A stretch of 64,000 bases of DNA, from the NCBI RefSeq assembly GCF_002099425.1, contig NW_018344126.1, forward strand, positions 4,428,501-4,492,500. Reading direction: 5' to 3'. The position numbers and the translations under genes are program-made. Below the pieces are notes generated by a model that saw only the letters and a program-made list of their open reading frames with translations, made no database searches and was not told the origin of the DNA. The DNA comes from Phascolarctos cinereus (lineage: Eukaryota > Chordata > Mammalia > Diprotodontia > Phascolarctidae). Shown in pieces: positions 10,201-20,410 of the stretch (positions are counted from its first letter, which is position 1; the number at the start of each line of letters is the position of its first letter).

Positions 10201-11114
10201 CTAAGCTATTCTGTTTTTGCAGAGTTTGAGGACAGTTGCCCATTATCTTAATCTTTCCCTAACTAAATAATCCCTAACTTTTCTTCATAAAGCCATTGAC
10301 ATGCTTGCCATACAAGGCTTTTCCTGTAAACTATCCCAGATGTGATTATATTCTTCATAAGGGGTGTTCTGAACAAATTTCATAGTTTATGTAATTACTG
10401 TCTGCCAGCTCAATAGCTCTGAATTTTTCAGCAGGCATTATATTCTTCAAATGTTTGACCATGTCTTTTTAAATCATCTTTATTTTTCTTCCCAATCAGA
10501 ATAAACTGACTTTACATGAATCCACAGAAAGCCAGCTGCAGAAGAGAGATCAGAATTCCTATTAACCTTGTAGCACCAGTGGGTTCAGGTTTAAGAACAT
10601 TTTATATCTTCGGTTCCAAATTCCTTGTTATCCAGGAGCAGACTTTGTCAATAACATTTACGTCTTGTACTTGCTTCTATCTCAGAAGCAGTATCTATCC
10701 TTGTTCTTAAAGAATTTTTTACTAGTCCCTTCCCACTCTCATCCCCATGAGCCCGACTTCTAGTGGTAAACACATTCCTTTGGATTCCTTGGTATGTGGG
10801 TAGTGACTGACCCTCCCAGGCCCACAGCAGAGATCAGCTAAAGCTGTGCCAGTTTCTTCTCTTGTATGAGACTGCCTGCCTAGCAATCAATCATAAACAC
10901 CTACTGAGGTTCCACAATTCTCTGGCTATGAAGATGACTGACACACAATTATGTCAGATGCTACCCTTAGAATGAAGGGATTCCCAATTAATAGAAGTCA
11001 ACTCTTGTCCTTATGGGGTTTATAATCTGGGGAAGGTCAAACACAAAAGAAAAAGGTTTAAGAATGACTAAAAAGTACAGAAAGAGAAATGTGAAACTGC
11101 ATAGCTTCATGGAG
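10201..11114. other. Unassigned single-copy-looking DNA
   Basis: No repeat family could be named. Open frames are below 80 codons and show nothing. No splice-bordered coding segment was noticed. Confidence 0.4.
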
Positions 11115-11812
11115 CTATTAACACATGTTTACAGAATCACAGAAGTTAGTGTTGGAAGAGATTTTGGTGGCCATGTAGTCCAACATAGAGTGGTCATCAA
11201 GTCTCTATTTAAAGACCTCCATAACTGGGGGGAAACTATTTCCTGAGGCCATCTATTCCAATTTTGGAGAGTTCTAATTAGTAGGAAATTTTCCCTGACT
11301 TCAAACTTAAATTTGCCTTTTTGTAATTTCCATCTATTATTTCCTGCTTCTCCCTTCTTGGGCAACAGAGAATAAGTATGATCTCTCTTCTCTCTCAGCC
11401 CTTAGAGTACTTGACCATGTTACTATGTTTCCTCTTATTAAGGTTGAACAACCCTAAATTCTTCAGTTGATCTTTATATGAGACAGACTCAAGCCCTGCA
11501 CCATCTTGGGTGCCCTTCTCTGGATGCCCTCCAGCTTATCCTTTTTAAATTCTGGTACCCAGAGCTAAAAAACGATACTTCATGTGTGGTCTGACTAGGT
11601 TAGAATAATGAGGGACCCAATGCAGGTCAAGATCTCATTATTCTCAGTACCTTTTTTGGTTTCCACTATCACATGGATGACTCATGCTGAGCTTGTGGTC
11701 CACTAAGCACCCAAGAGCTTTTTCAGACAAACACCTGTCTAGCCATATGCCACCTACACTATTCTTGTAAAGTTCATTCTTTTGGGGGTACACGAAGTGT
11801 TTAGGAAGGACT

Positions 11813-11951
11813 AGCATCTTTGCCTTGAGGACTCACTGAGATCTTTTCAGGGCTTCTCATCCACCTTTGGTGTCTACCCTCACCCAATTCTCATTCATGG
11901 CACCAAGAAGGTGTAGCATGTTCAGCTAATATGGGCTAGCCCAGGTTGGAG
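11813..11951 (-). mobile_element. Unnamed ~530-base repeat, truncated copy (A)
   Basis: A 139-base insertion inside the L3/CR1 copy, flanked by ggaaggact (11804-11812) and ggaaagact (11952-11960). Removing it restores LINE colinearity ('aagtgtttaggaaggact' joined to 'gtatttacttttattaaa'). It equals the 3' part of copy B in reverse orientation at roughly 95% identity by eye. I do not recognise a published name. Confidence 0.7.
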
Positions 11952-12382
11952 GGAAAGACTGTATTTACTTTTATTAAATTTCTACTTTTTAGATTTAGCC
12001 TGGTGTCCTAGACTGTCAAGATCTTCTTGTTAGCAGATCTCAAGTCTGCTAGCCTGTGCTACTAATAAATAATTATTTCCAGCTTGGTCTTAATAAAACA
12101 AATTTGAGAAGGCTGCCATCCATGCCTTTAATGAGGACATTCATCAATTGTAAAACAACACAGGTCCAGACATACTTTGTGGCACTCACAAATGATAATG
12201 GGTCATTAATAACTACTACTTGAGCTCTGTTGTTTAAGCAGTTTCAGAGTCAATTATAATATTTCTTCATATTTTCCCACAATTATAGTGTAAGATACTT
12301 TATCAAATGCTTTGATATGTCTAAGTAAACTCTATAGTATTTTCCTATTCTACTAGTTCAATAATCCGATAAAAGGGGAAAT

Positions 12383-12917
12383 GTTCGTCTTTCATTTTTG
12401 AAGAAGACCAATGACAGCATGGGTGATATATTGACTTGCACATGAACTGGATTTAAGTGGAGCACAAAAAGTTGCACAAAGTTGTCAGCCTCATTCTCTC
12501 TTCCAGAGTCATCGAAGTCCAGTGGCAAAACAAAGGTCAAGATGACTGGTGGTGGCCCAGGATGCAGTGGATGACTTTGGCATCTTAGATGTCTGACCAA
12601 GCTCTATGTGCTCCCTAGCACCTGCTTCAGTCGCCTTCATGGCAGCTGGAACATATTGTTCTCATCTTCCCATTCCTCTAGGGGAAATCTTTACATGCTT
12701 GGGGTAGATATCCCCCTAACTCATCAATGAGTTTGAGGCCTGTCAGTTATCTCCAACCTGGGCTAGCCCATATTAATGAACATGCTACAGCTTCTTGGTG
12801 CCATGAATGAGAATTGGGTGAGGGTAGACACCAAAGGTGAATGAGCAGCCCTGAAAAGATCTCAGTGAGTCCTCGAGGCAAAGACGCTAGTCCTTCCTAA
12901 ACACTTCATGTACCCTC
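12383..12917 (+). mobile_element. Unnamed ~530-base repeat, long copy (B)
   Basis: The insertion is bounded by a 12-base direct repeat with one mismatch (aaaaggggaaat 12371-12382, aaaagaggaaat 12918-12929). Its head 'gaagaagaccaatgacagca', 'ttgacttgcacatgaactgg' resembles a common marsupial SINE-like repeat ('gaagaggaccatgacatca' type, from memory). The last ~40 bases match LINE sequence flanking copy A. A diverged third copy is at 39800-40275. An 80-codon minus-strand frame here is not a gene. Confidence 0.7.
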
Positions 12918-13300
12918 AAAAGAGGAAATACACTAATTTGGAATGAACCATTCTAGATAAATCAATGCTTGTTATTTTCACTTCCTTTTTTCACCTTCAC
13001 TAATCTCTGACGATCTGTTCTAAAATTTCTTCAGGAATTGAAGTCAGGCTCAGGGACTATAGTCTGCAGACTTTATTCTCATCCCTTTTTGGAAATAAGG
13101 GCAATATTTGCCCTTTCCCAACCCTCTGGAACTTGTCTTACTCTTCAGGATCTTTCAATTATCACTGCCAACATTCATTTTTATCAGTCATACACTTGAG
13201 GATACAGTTCATCTGAGCCAGGGGTATTTGTTGTGTTAGGGGCAACTAGGTACTCTCTTACTATTTTCTCATGTATTTTGGGTATTAGCTCCCTTGAGAG

Positions 13301-13505
13301 GTACCATAGCACAGTGGGTAGCTAGCTGGGCTCAAAGCCAAGAAGAGTTGGGTATCTGTCTTCCCTCTGACACCAGCTGGCTGTGTGATCTTGGGCAAGT
13401 GAATTAACCTGTTCTCATTTTTAAGACCATTAGTGGCAGAGAAGATGCTGAATTGTACAGGTATAGGTATAGGAAGTTACTTGTATAAGTGAAATCATAG
13501 GTCTA
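13301..13505 (+). mobile_element. MIR-type CORE-SINE, alternate tail
   Basis: 'taccatagcacagtgggtag', 'ctgtgtgatcttgggcaagt', then 'agaagatgctgaattgtaca' and 'gtgaaatcataggtctactg', the same 3' tail type as 1698 and 7826. Confidence 0.7.
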
Positions 13506-14795
13506 CTGCCTATCAGTTATTTTCCCCTCTGTCTTTTCCGATGCAAAGATTCTTCTACTTGGCAGCAAGAAACAGAAGCCAACTGAGATGGGAGTAAGCA
13601 TGCCTTCCCTCAGGTGTCAGATATCACCATAGGAGCCACCATAAGTAGTGGTCCTATTGAGTTCTTCTTTGATCTTTCCCTTTCTTCCCCTATAGCTAAA
13701 ATAATTCAGCCCTTTAGTTATCCTTATCTTCCCTTGCCAGCTTCAGCTTGTTTTGAGCTTGTTCCTTCATGACCACACTACCCCTGCTTGGACAAGGCCT
13801 TTTGGAGTTAGGATTTGGGTTAGTTGTAGAGCTAACTTTGGAATATGCCATACTGGAGTTTCTTATGACAGAGATGAACTGCGTTTCATTCTTGTGACCA
13901 GGTAGATATATTAAATGCCCACCAATGAACAGTTAATGAAAATTTAAAGTTATAGTATTTGCTACTTAGAGAAAGAGAACACAAAAGATCACAGAAGTTT
14001 ACATGTTTATCTTATGGATCTTTTCTAGAATAGCAAATATTTGTAATTTTCTTAAAGAAATTTGGAATTTTTGCAATATTTCAATGATACTTTAGTTTTT
14101 TTTTGAGGGAGATGTTGATTTCTTGGTATGCAATTCTCAAGTATTCATATGATAAGAAATGAATACAGCATACTCAGTAACCTTAAAAAACACTCAGGCA
14201 GATGTATCAAGATTCGTTTCACATTGCCAGTGTCCTTGGCCAGCAGGCAAACATAGCTGGCTAAATGCCATCTCTGCAGCAGCAGGTCTAGCTTGGAGAT
14301 TTGCATTAAGGTTTAATTTAAGGAAAAATAAGAGAGTAGAGAGCAATCTGGTTCTTCAGAGTCAGGTGGAGACCCAGGGAAGAAGAGAGAGCAATTCCTT
14401 AAGGAATCCTACAACAGAGCTGGACTTTCTACAGTGGGAATATTTGAGAACCTCAAAGAAATCCTTATTGAAGTGTGGTCCTGCTTTGGGTTTTGAGGGC
14501 ATTTTTTATTACATCTCTAGAAATTATTTTGGTATTTGCATGGACTAAGCCATTGATCAGGGAATCTCTTTGTTAATTCTTTTATGTGAGAATATCAAAA
14601 CCTAGAGCCACAAAACTATTTAGAACCCTGACTCCCAAGCAGCATTTGATCTTTGCGGATCCTTTTTGGTTCTCACGAATACTTATTCTTCCTCCTCTTC
14701 AGCTGATTGCCCCTCCCCATTTTGGCTGATTCATTGGCTTTCAGATCAGTGTACTATTCTAATCCTCTTAGGACTTTTGGAATCTTAAAACTTTG
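13506..14795. other. Repeat-poor non-coding DNA
   Basis: Mostly single-copy in appearance. It includes the longest plus-strand frame in this area (14159-14548, 129 codons), whose translation has low complexity in charge and no domain, and no Kozak or splice support. I see no gene. Confidence 0.4.
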
Positions 14796-14799
14796 GCAT

Positions 14800-14965
14800 T
14801 TTAATATATTTTTTCTTGCATAGTTCCAAACTGTTTTCCAGGATGGGTCATAGTTTCACAAGAAGTGAACTTGTGTGCTAGCCTTCCCATAGTCCCATCC
14901 AACAATGAATTATCCTTTTTTTGACCATATTTGCTAATATGTTGGACGTAAGGTGATAGCATCAA
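14800..14965 (-). mobile_element. LINE-1 ORF2 fragment
   Basis: 'agttccaaactgttttccag', 'gtttcacaagaagtgaac' and 'ggacgtaaggtgatagcatc' mirror the L1 blocks for 'ttccagaatggttggaccaattcacaa' and 'gtgaggtgaaacctc'. Confidence 0.6.
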
Positions 14966-15075
14966 TCAACTTTTTTATTTTACAACTGAGGAAACTGAGA
15001 CTCAAAAGGCAAAAAAAAAGTGCATAAGGTCACATGGCAGTAAGTTGTAGAGTGAGCATAGAAATCCATACCTTT
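14966..15075 (-). mobile_element. MIR fragment
   Basis: 'tttacaactgaggaaactga' and 'aaggtcacatggcagtaagt' are MIR core in reverse. Confidence 0.6.
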
Positions 15076-15244
15076 TGATTTCAAATCTTTTTCCTCTTTC
15101 CATGGACTTCTGCCTGGCCAGGCTTATCCCCCTGCCATCCATATTCTGTACTAAGATTAGTTTAAAACAAAGAGTTTTCTTTGCAGCAATACTATTCTGA
15201 AATACGAAGTAATTCCAAGTTCCTTTCATGGGCAGATAGAGTGT

Positions 15245-15640
15245 GTAAAAGGTTAGGCCTGACTCAGAGTGGTGTGGTCCCTCAAATTCAAGATTAAAAC
15301 AGACCGAGATATTTGAAGAACATCTGGCAGTTAACCATAACAAGAGAATGATAGTAAGAGCAGGGAAAGGATATTCAGCAAAAATACAGCATTGATTGAG
15401 CTAGAAGAAGCTTCGTTGTCTTCGTATTGCTTCTCTGTTAGTCTACAGATTGGAAGCCTGAGGAAGGAGCTGTTGATTTCTTGTGCCCAGGACACCAGGA
15501 AGCTATATTAATGGCTCAAATCTTTAGTCCCTTGAGTCAATTTAGTCTCTAGGTCAGTTTCAATGCCTTTTAAATAAAAAACTAGCCTACCCTGCAAGAG
15601 GCAGGGCCTTAGGGTATTGTTCCTATGACAGTTCATTTCG
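15245..15640 (-). mobile_element. Solitary LTR-like remnant, family 1 copy 1
   Basis: Homologous by eye, in the same orientation, to 34443-34803. Shared blocks include 'aggcctgactcag', 'atattcagcaaaaatacagc', 'gcattgattgagctagaaga' and 'gtttcaatgccttttaaat'. The better copy shows LTR-like features, so this is probably the fossil of an endogenous-retrovirus LTR. No internal genes are seen beside it. Confidence 0.5.
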
Positions 15641-16270
15641 AATATTGAAAAAAATAAAATTCTTGGCTAATGTTCGTAGCATATTGTCTTTAAATTTGTC
15701 ATTATCATGTAGTCTGGTGATCTAACAACTTATGCTTGCTTGCCAAATTGATTATATCCAATGGACTAGAAAGAAAATGATAAGAAAGTAATGTCAATTA
15801 ATATGTTTCATAATTAAACCTTCTTTTAAGCGATCGCCCTTACTGCCTGTACAATTGATTCTGCAGTTTGAGTTGTGTGGGGTTAATGGTGAGCCTGGCT
15901 AGGCTTATGCTCACAGACAATCATGCATTGTCGTCTCTCCCCTCCTCTTCCTAACCTCTGCAGACCCTTCCCACTCCCAATGGTTTTCTCTTCCTCACTC
16001 CTTGGCAGGTATTTTGTCAAGCTGATCTTAATCAAATTGCTATGTAATTACAGAGGAACTGTCCAGATACTTTTGTATTGTCATCTTCTACAAAATGCAG
16101 ATTGCATGGCATGTATACATAGAATTACTCTGTAATTCAAAGTAAATTGACATTTAATTTCAATTTAATTACACAGGAATTACAGACATGACAGCCACAG
16201 TCTATTTAGAGAGTGAAGTATAGGAATCTGTTTACAGTGTGGAACTCTATTATATTATCCTTCTAATGGA
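15641..16270. promoter_or_regulatory. Candidate conserved non-coding element, homeodomain-site rich
   Basis: Repeat-free AT-rich sequence retaining CpGs ('taagcgatcgccctt' near 15828). It has a cluster of AATTA/TAATT cores at about 16015-16190, including 'gctatgtaattacagagg', 'agaattactctgtaattcaa' and 'atttcaatttaattacacag'. This density fits a developmental enhancer, but function is inference. Confidence 0.3.
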
Positions 16271-16399
16271 AGCACAATCATTTCTCTGCTTTTACGCAGA
16301 TCTTCTTGTAAGATCTTGGTGCATTCTCCAAACATTAATTTGACCTCATCATTTTTCACAGAAGTAAATTAAAACAAATTTCTCTTCCTACAGATGAAG

Positions 16400-16855
16400 G
16401 AAGAAAGCCTAGGAAAGTGACAAGTACATGGCCTGAGAGCCAGGAGCTCTCTCTTCTAGTCCAGGCTCTGCTACTAGCACAGACAGACTTCATCATATCT
16501 GTCAACTCAACCATGTGTGCTATCACATCCCTCTGGAACAGTGCAGGTCACAAACCATCTGTACCTTCTCATCTGGTGTGAGTCTTGTCCATATCCTCCC
16601 ATAAATCCTCTATAGGGGGTTCACCCAATGTTCTTGAATGGTATGTACGTGCATGTATGTATATGTGTGTGTGTGTGTGCGCGCATGCGTGCATACGTGC
16701 CATGTTCCGCCTGGTCTCTAAGTATTTAATAAGGGAGAATAAATGAAGCACTCAGACTGTCCATCTATTATTCCTTGTCTTATCACATGACTGGCCCACT
16801 TCCTTTTTCAGTCACATATCTCCTTGGTGATGTCTTCTCTTTCTTGCTATATTGT
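16400..16855. other. MIR scrap, (TG)n and spacer
   Basis: A weak MIR-like piece at 16420-16485 ('gcctgagagccaggagctct'), then unassigned sequence with TG/GCGC alternation at 16660-16700 ('gtgtgtgtgtgcgcgcatgc'). Confidence 0.5.
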
Positions 16856-16985
16856 GGTTTCATTTATAGAGAGAATGTTGGAGGTAGGGATTTTTTCATT
16901 CTTGGTACTTGAATCCTTAGCCCCTAACAGAGTGTTCAGCACAGAGCATGTGCTTAATAAATACTAATAAATAAAGTAGTTAACT
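16856..16985 (+). mobile_element. L2 LINE 3' end
   Basis: 'ggtagggattttttcattct', 'ccctaacagagtgttcagca' and 'atgtgcttaataaatactaa' match the L2 terminal block. Confidence 0.65.
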
Positions 16986-17339
16986 GTATTTATCCATTTT
17001 TACAAAATTATATTTACAATTCTATTTGTTTTATACTTTTCATTTATTTTATTAATAAATACAGCAACTGATAGCATTTAGTTCTTCCCCTAGTAAGAAG
17101 TTTGTCTACTCATTAGTCATTGGAAGAAGACCTCACAATTAAGGATAACAAGAGTGAATAGGCCAAATCCTTTGTCACTTAGTCCACCAGACTCTGTACT
17201 CAGCTTGGCTGGTCCTTCCCTGGCAGACACTCTGTCACTCTCAATCTTTCCAGCATAGAAGAGCCTGCCAGGGCTTGTGTGCAACTGACATTGAGTCTGA
17301 GAACCCAGTGCCACTGTTACACCATGATGAGGCATCAAA
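16986..17339. other. Unassigned; possible ancient repeat
   Basis: A minus-strand frame of 73 codons (17117-17338) is present, but I cannot assign it. Composition (higher GC than its surroundings) hints at an old mobile element or unique DNA. Confidence 0.3.
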
Positions 17340-17770
17340 ATAGGACTTTTCTGGAGGGAGTAACTGTTACCTTAGGAAAATTGCTTAATCTTTTTGGGTC
17401 CTATTTTCCTCATTTGTAAAAGGAAGGGGTTGGGATACCTGGTCTCTAGGTTTCCTTCTAAATTTAACCATGCTCCTGCTACACTTTTTAATGAAATTGT
17501 GGAATAAGGTTGGGAAAATACATAACTCATATCACTGGATTTGGGTTCAAAAATGTAATGAATTTTTGGGTATGGGAAGAGATCGTATTTTGGGAGCTAT
17601 ACTATTTACATCTTTCCATGTCTGTTTTTCCTCATTTATAAAATGGAGAGGTTGGACTGAATAATTTCCCAGCTTTAACAATCTATGTATGCAATGAAAT
17701 AATATTTGTAAAATTCTTATCACGGTGCCTGGCACATGATAGGTGCTTAATAAATGCTTATTCTCTTTCC
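17340..17770 (+). mobile_element. MIR-type SINE fragments
   Basis: 17340-17465 has 'ccttaggaaaattgcttaat' and 'attttcctcatttgtaaaag'. 17610-17765 has 'cctcatttataaaatggaga' and the terminus 'cggtgcctggcacatgatag', 'gtgcttaataaatgctta'. Confidence 0.65.
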
Positions 17771-17844
17771 TTGCTCCTTATGTATGCAATAAGATTATAA
17801 GTGATTTATAGCACTGACCTGTCACTCATGGAAGTTCTACCCAG

Positions 17845-17940
17845 TAGCCTTTCAATCAACCAATTAATCAATCAAAAACACTTATTAAGCACATTCTATG
17901 TGCCATACCCTGTCCTGGATGCCAAGGATACAAAGACATT
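17845..17940 (-). mobile_element. L2 LINE 3' fragment
   Basis: 'caatcaaccaattaatcaat' followed by 'attaagcacattctatgtgc' is the reverse L2 terminus. Confidence 0.55.
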
Positions 17941-18119
17941 AATGAAGTGGTTCCTTGTTATTATAACAAAAAACATACAAACGAAAACAACCTGCTTTGT
18001 GAAAGTTTAATTCTAATACTGGGGAATACAATGGAGGATGGGAGAAGCATTATGTCTGTCTATGACAGGGAGAAAATATACACCTTATTAGAGAACTACA
18101 GTCTTGTCCAGGTATAAGA

Positions 18120-18420
18120 GAATGTGCTTTTGTGAAAAGCTAAAACCCAGATGTTATTCATCCATCATCCTTTTTCAGTTCAGAATTTAGTAAAAAGAAT
18201 GCCAATATTCTATTTCCTGCCTTTAAGAAATACTCAGTCAATGAAGGACATTAACTATCTCCTTGAAACCAATTCTTGACAAAATAGAAATCCTGATGTT
18301 AATGAATCAAACCCAGTGGATTAATCAAATCATTAACACGTCAATCATTAGCAAATTGATTTGATTTAGAAAGTCCAATGCAAATGATGGTATAAATGAA
18401 TTAAGACTACATTCTTACTG
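18120..18420. promoter_or_regulatory. Candidate enhancer-like block with homeodomain and octamer sites
   Basis: Repeat-free. Within 18310-18400 there are 'ggattaatcaaatcattaac', 'cgtcaatcattagc', 'aaattgatttgattt' and an exact octamer ATGCAAAT at 18379-18386. These are binding cores for homeodomain, PBX/HOX-like and POU factors. Chance occurrence in AT-rich DNA is possible, and activity is not shown by sequence alone. Confidence 0.35.
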
Positions 18421-18570
18421 AATGTTGCAAAATAAAAGGAAAAATAGATCATTTTGTTTTGATGAACTCATGTCATTTAAAAATGGCCCAAGACAGTTAA
18501 ATATGTAAGAAACAGTCAAAATTATTTGTGAGTCATTGGCATAGAGATGATAAGTAAACCCAAAGGAGTA

Positions 18571-18616
<46 letters not shown>

Positions 18617-18700
18617 TGCGCGTGCATGTGCGCATGTGCATAAACATATGAGAGAGGAGAGAGAAAGACAGAGACAGAGACAGACAGATCTGCTGGAGAA
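18571..18700. repeat. (TG)n microsatellite and purine-rich tract
   Basis: (TG)n of about 40 bases (18573-18612), then GCGTGC alternation and a GA/GACA-rich tract to about 18690. The open frames here are repeat artefacts. Confidence 0.9.
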
Positions 18701-19130
18701 GATGGAAGGCAAATAGGATCAAGATCATATATGGAGGGTCTTGACAAGGAGAAAGACTGCTTCATTAACAGAGACTTTGGAAAAAGAGGAAAGAGTTAGG
18801 GAAGATGATGTTATAAAGTTTTGAGATAAAGAGCAGGGGAGAAGAGGGAGCTCTGCAGATGACTGGGTAGGGGGAAGGTGAAGTGAGGGAGAGGAGAAAA
18901 GAGAAGGCGTGGAATAGTTTCTCTGGGAAATCAATTAAGGAGGGATAAAAGGATTGTCTTGTAGTGGGGCTACAATTGAGGTTAGATAATGTATATTTGT
19001 ACCCAGTCAGCACGTCAGACTTTCTTTAGGTCATTCCACAACATGTGAATTTGAGTGGAGGCAGATAGCAGAGGAATTTGCAGGCTGGAGCTTGTCAAGG
19101 GAGGAACTGAAGAGTTCAACCTTGGAAGTG
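18701..19130 (-). mobile_element. CR1-clade (L2-like) LINE remnant
   Basis: The block 'ggtcttgacaaggagaaaga' with 'ctgcttcattaacagagact' parallels 'cttggcaaggagaaggaccg' at 4517-4536 in the L2 remnant there. Minus-strand frames are open for 69-82 codons without a stop-rich pattern but lack catalytic motifs. Assignment is tentative. Confidence 0.4.
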
Positions 19131-19275
19131 AGAGGACCTAGCATCCAATGTTGTCTCTTCTAATTAGTACTGGTTTGACCTTAACTGAGCCAATTAACTT
19201 CCTTGGGCCTCAGTTATAAAATTAGGGGTAGTGCTAGATGACCTCTGAGCTTCCTTCCCGCTCTAGATTTATGAT
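19131..19275 (+). mobile_element. MIR-type SINE with CR1-like tail
   Basis: 'ttgaccttaactgagccaat', 'gggcctcagttataaaatta' and 'tgctagatgacctctgagct' follow SINE order. Confidence 0.6.
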
Positions 19276-19299
19276 CAATCAACAAGTGTTTATCCAATG

Positions 19300-19556
19300 C
19301 CTAGTATGCTACTAAAATTTGCCTAACATTTATTGAGTGGCTACTAGGCAAGGCACTGAGGGAGATGAAAAAGAGGAATTTCCACACTACTTTAAGTTTT
19401 ATAAAGCTTTTCTTCACATCAACCCGATAAGATAGCTAAGGCAGATATAGTTATCTCTCTTTATGGGAGACTTATAGAAGCTAAATGACTTGTCCACAGA
19501 AGCTGAGCCTTGAACTTGGTTCTAAATCAAGTGCTTTTTCCTCTATGCCCCACCTA
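19300..19556 (-). mobile_element. MIR-type SINE
   Basis: 'aacatttattgagtggctac', 'ctaaatgacttgtccacaga' and 'ttcctctatgccccacctag' run in reverse MIR order. 19557-19739 is unassigned. Confidence 0.55.
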
Positions 19557-19739
19557 GCTCTCACATTATAACTGCCTCCTTGCTTCTCCACGATCTATTG
19601 TCTTTCCTTAAATTTCTGTCTTTCTTTCAAAATTTAGTTGTCATGTATGTGTTAACATATGTCACCTCTTAACTAGTCTTTCTAACTAGCTAATTTGATA
19701 AACTAAAAATTTTAAGGTTTTAGTAGTCAATGATGCTTC

Positions 19740-20410
19740 AACTTAATGTTTTTCTTTTTAAAAATGGGATAGCTTTTATTTTACAGCGCCTCATTTCAAA
19801 ATATATCCCCCTTCTCTCCCTTACTTGTAATAAAAAAAATAATAAAAGAGAGGCTCACTAGCTGTGTGACTCTGAGCAAGTCACTTAACACCAATTGCCT
19901 CACCAAAAAAAAAATAAAATAAATAAAAGAGAGGGGGTAAAAAGCAATTCAGCAAAATTAGCCAACACTTCAACAGTGTCTAACAATGTAGTCAGCATTC
20001 TGCCCTCATAATCTTTGCCCTCAATAAAGACAGGAGAGAGGGATATTTTTTCGTCTTTGAGTCCAAGCGTTAAAATTACATAGCATTTTAAAAAAATTAC
20101 TGTTCTTTTTATTTACATCTCTTAGAGTCATCATATATTCTATTTTCCTAGTTCCACTTATTTCACTTAGTATCAATTCTTAGAAATCTTCCCAGCCTTT
20201 TGTATATTGTTTGTATTCATCAATTCTTACAGAGCAGTAATATTCTGTTACATTTATGTCCCATAATCAGCATAGTCATTCCCCATCTAATTTACATCTA
20301 CTTTGTTTCCAGTTCTTTGATATCACAAAAAGTACTGCTATAAATATTTTGGTGCGTATGAGGTGGTTCTTTTTGTCTTTGACCTCCTCGAGGTGTAACA
20401 GTTTCTAGGG
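19740..20410 (-). mobile_element. LINE-1 3' end with a SINE inserted
   Basis: Reverse-complement L1 3' UTR and ORF2 end: 'aaagcaattcagcaaaatta' near 19939, 'ccacttatttcacttagtat' near 20154, 'atagtcattccccatctaat' near 20272 and 'aagtactgctataaatattt' near 20330. A SINE was later inserted at 19853-19921. Confidence 0.7.
19853..19921 (+). mobile_element. 5'-truncated WSINE1-like SINE
   Basis: Contains 'ctagctgtgtgactctgagc', 'tcacttaacaccaattgcct' and an A/AATAAA tail. It is flanked by an exact 12-base duplication aataaaagagag (19841-19852 and 19922-19933). A recent-looking insertion into the L1. Confidence 0.75.

Larger units (their letters stand above)
11115..13300 (-). mobile_element. Long L3/CR1 LINE copy with two nested insertions
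   Basis: On the plus strand the sequence gives the complement of CR1-clade ORF2 end plus 3' UTR in order: 'cagaatcacagaagttagtg' (3' tail), 'tctggatgccctccagctta', 'catgtgtggtctgactaggt', 'gactgtcaagatcttcttg', 'tttgtggcactcacaaatga', 'tcaaatgctttgatatgtct' and 'gaattgaagtcaggctcagg'. After subtracting the insertions at 11813-11951 and 12383-12917 the host LINE is about 1.5 kb and continuous. It is old and diverged, with no intact frame. Confidence 0.8.

Noticed and set aside
14159-14548. 129-codon plus-strand open frame
   Set aside because: No recognisable domain, signal or splice support. The composition is ordinary for repeat-poor non-coding DNA, and a frame of this length is expected by chance in 64 kb.
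18415-18765. 116-codon minus frame with a His-Thr repeat
   Set aside because: Produced by the (TG)n tract plus LINE-derived sequence.
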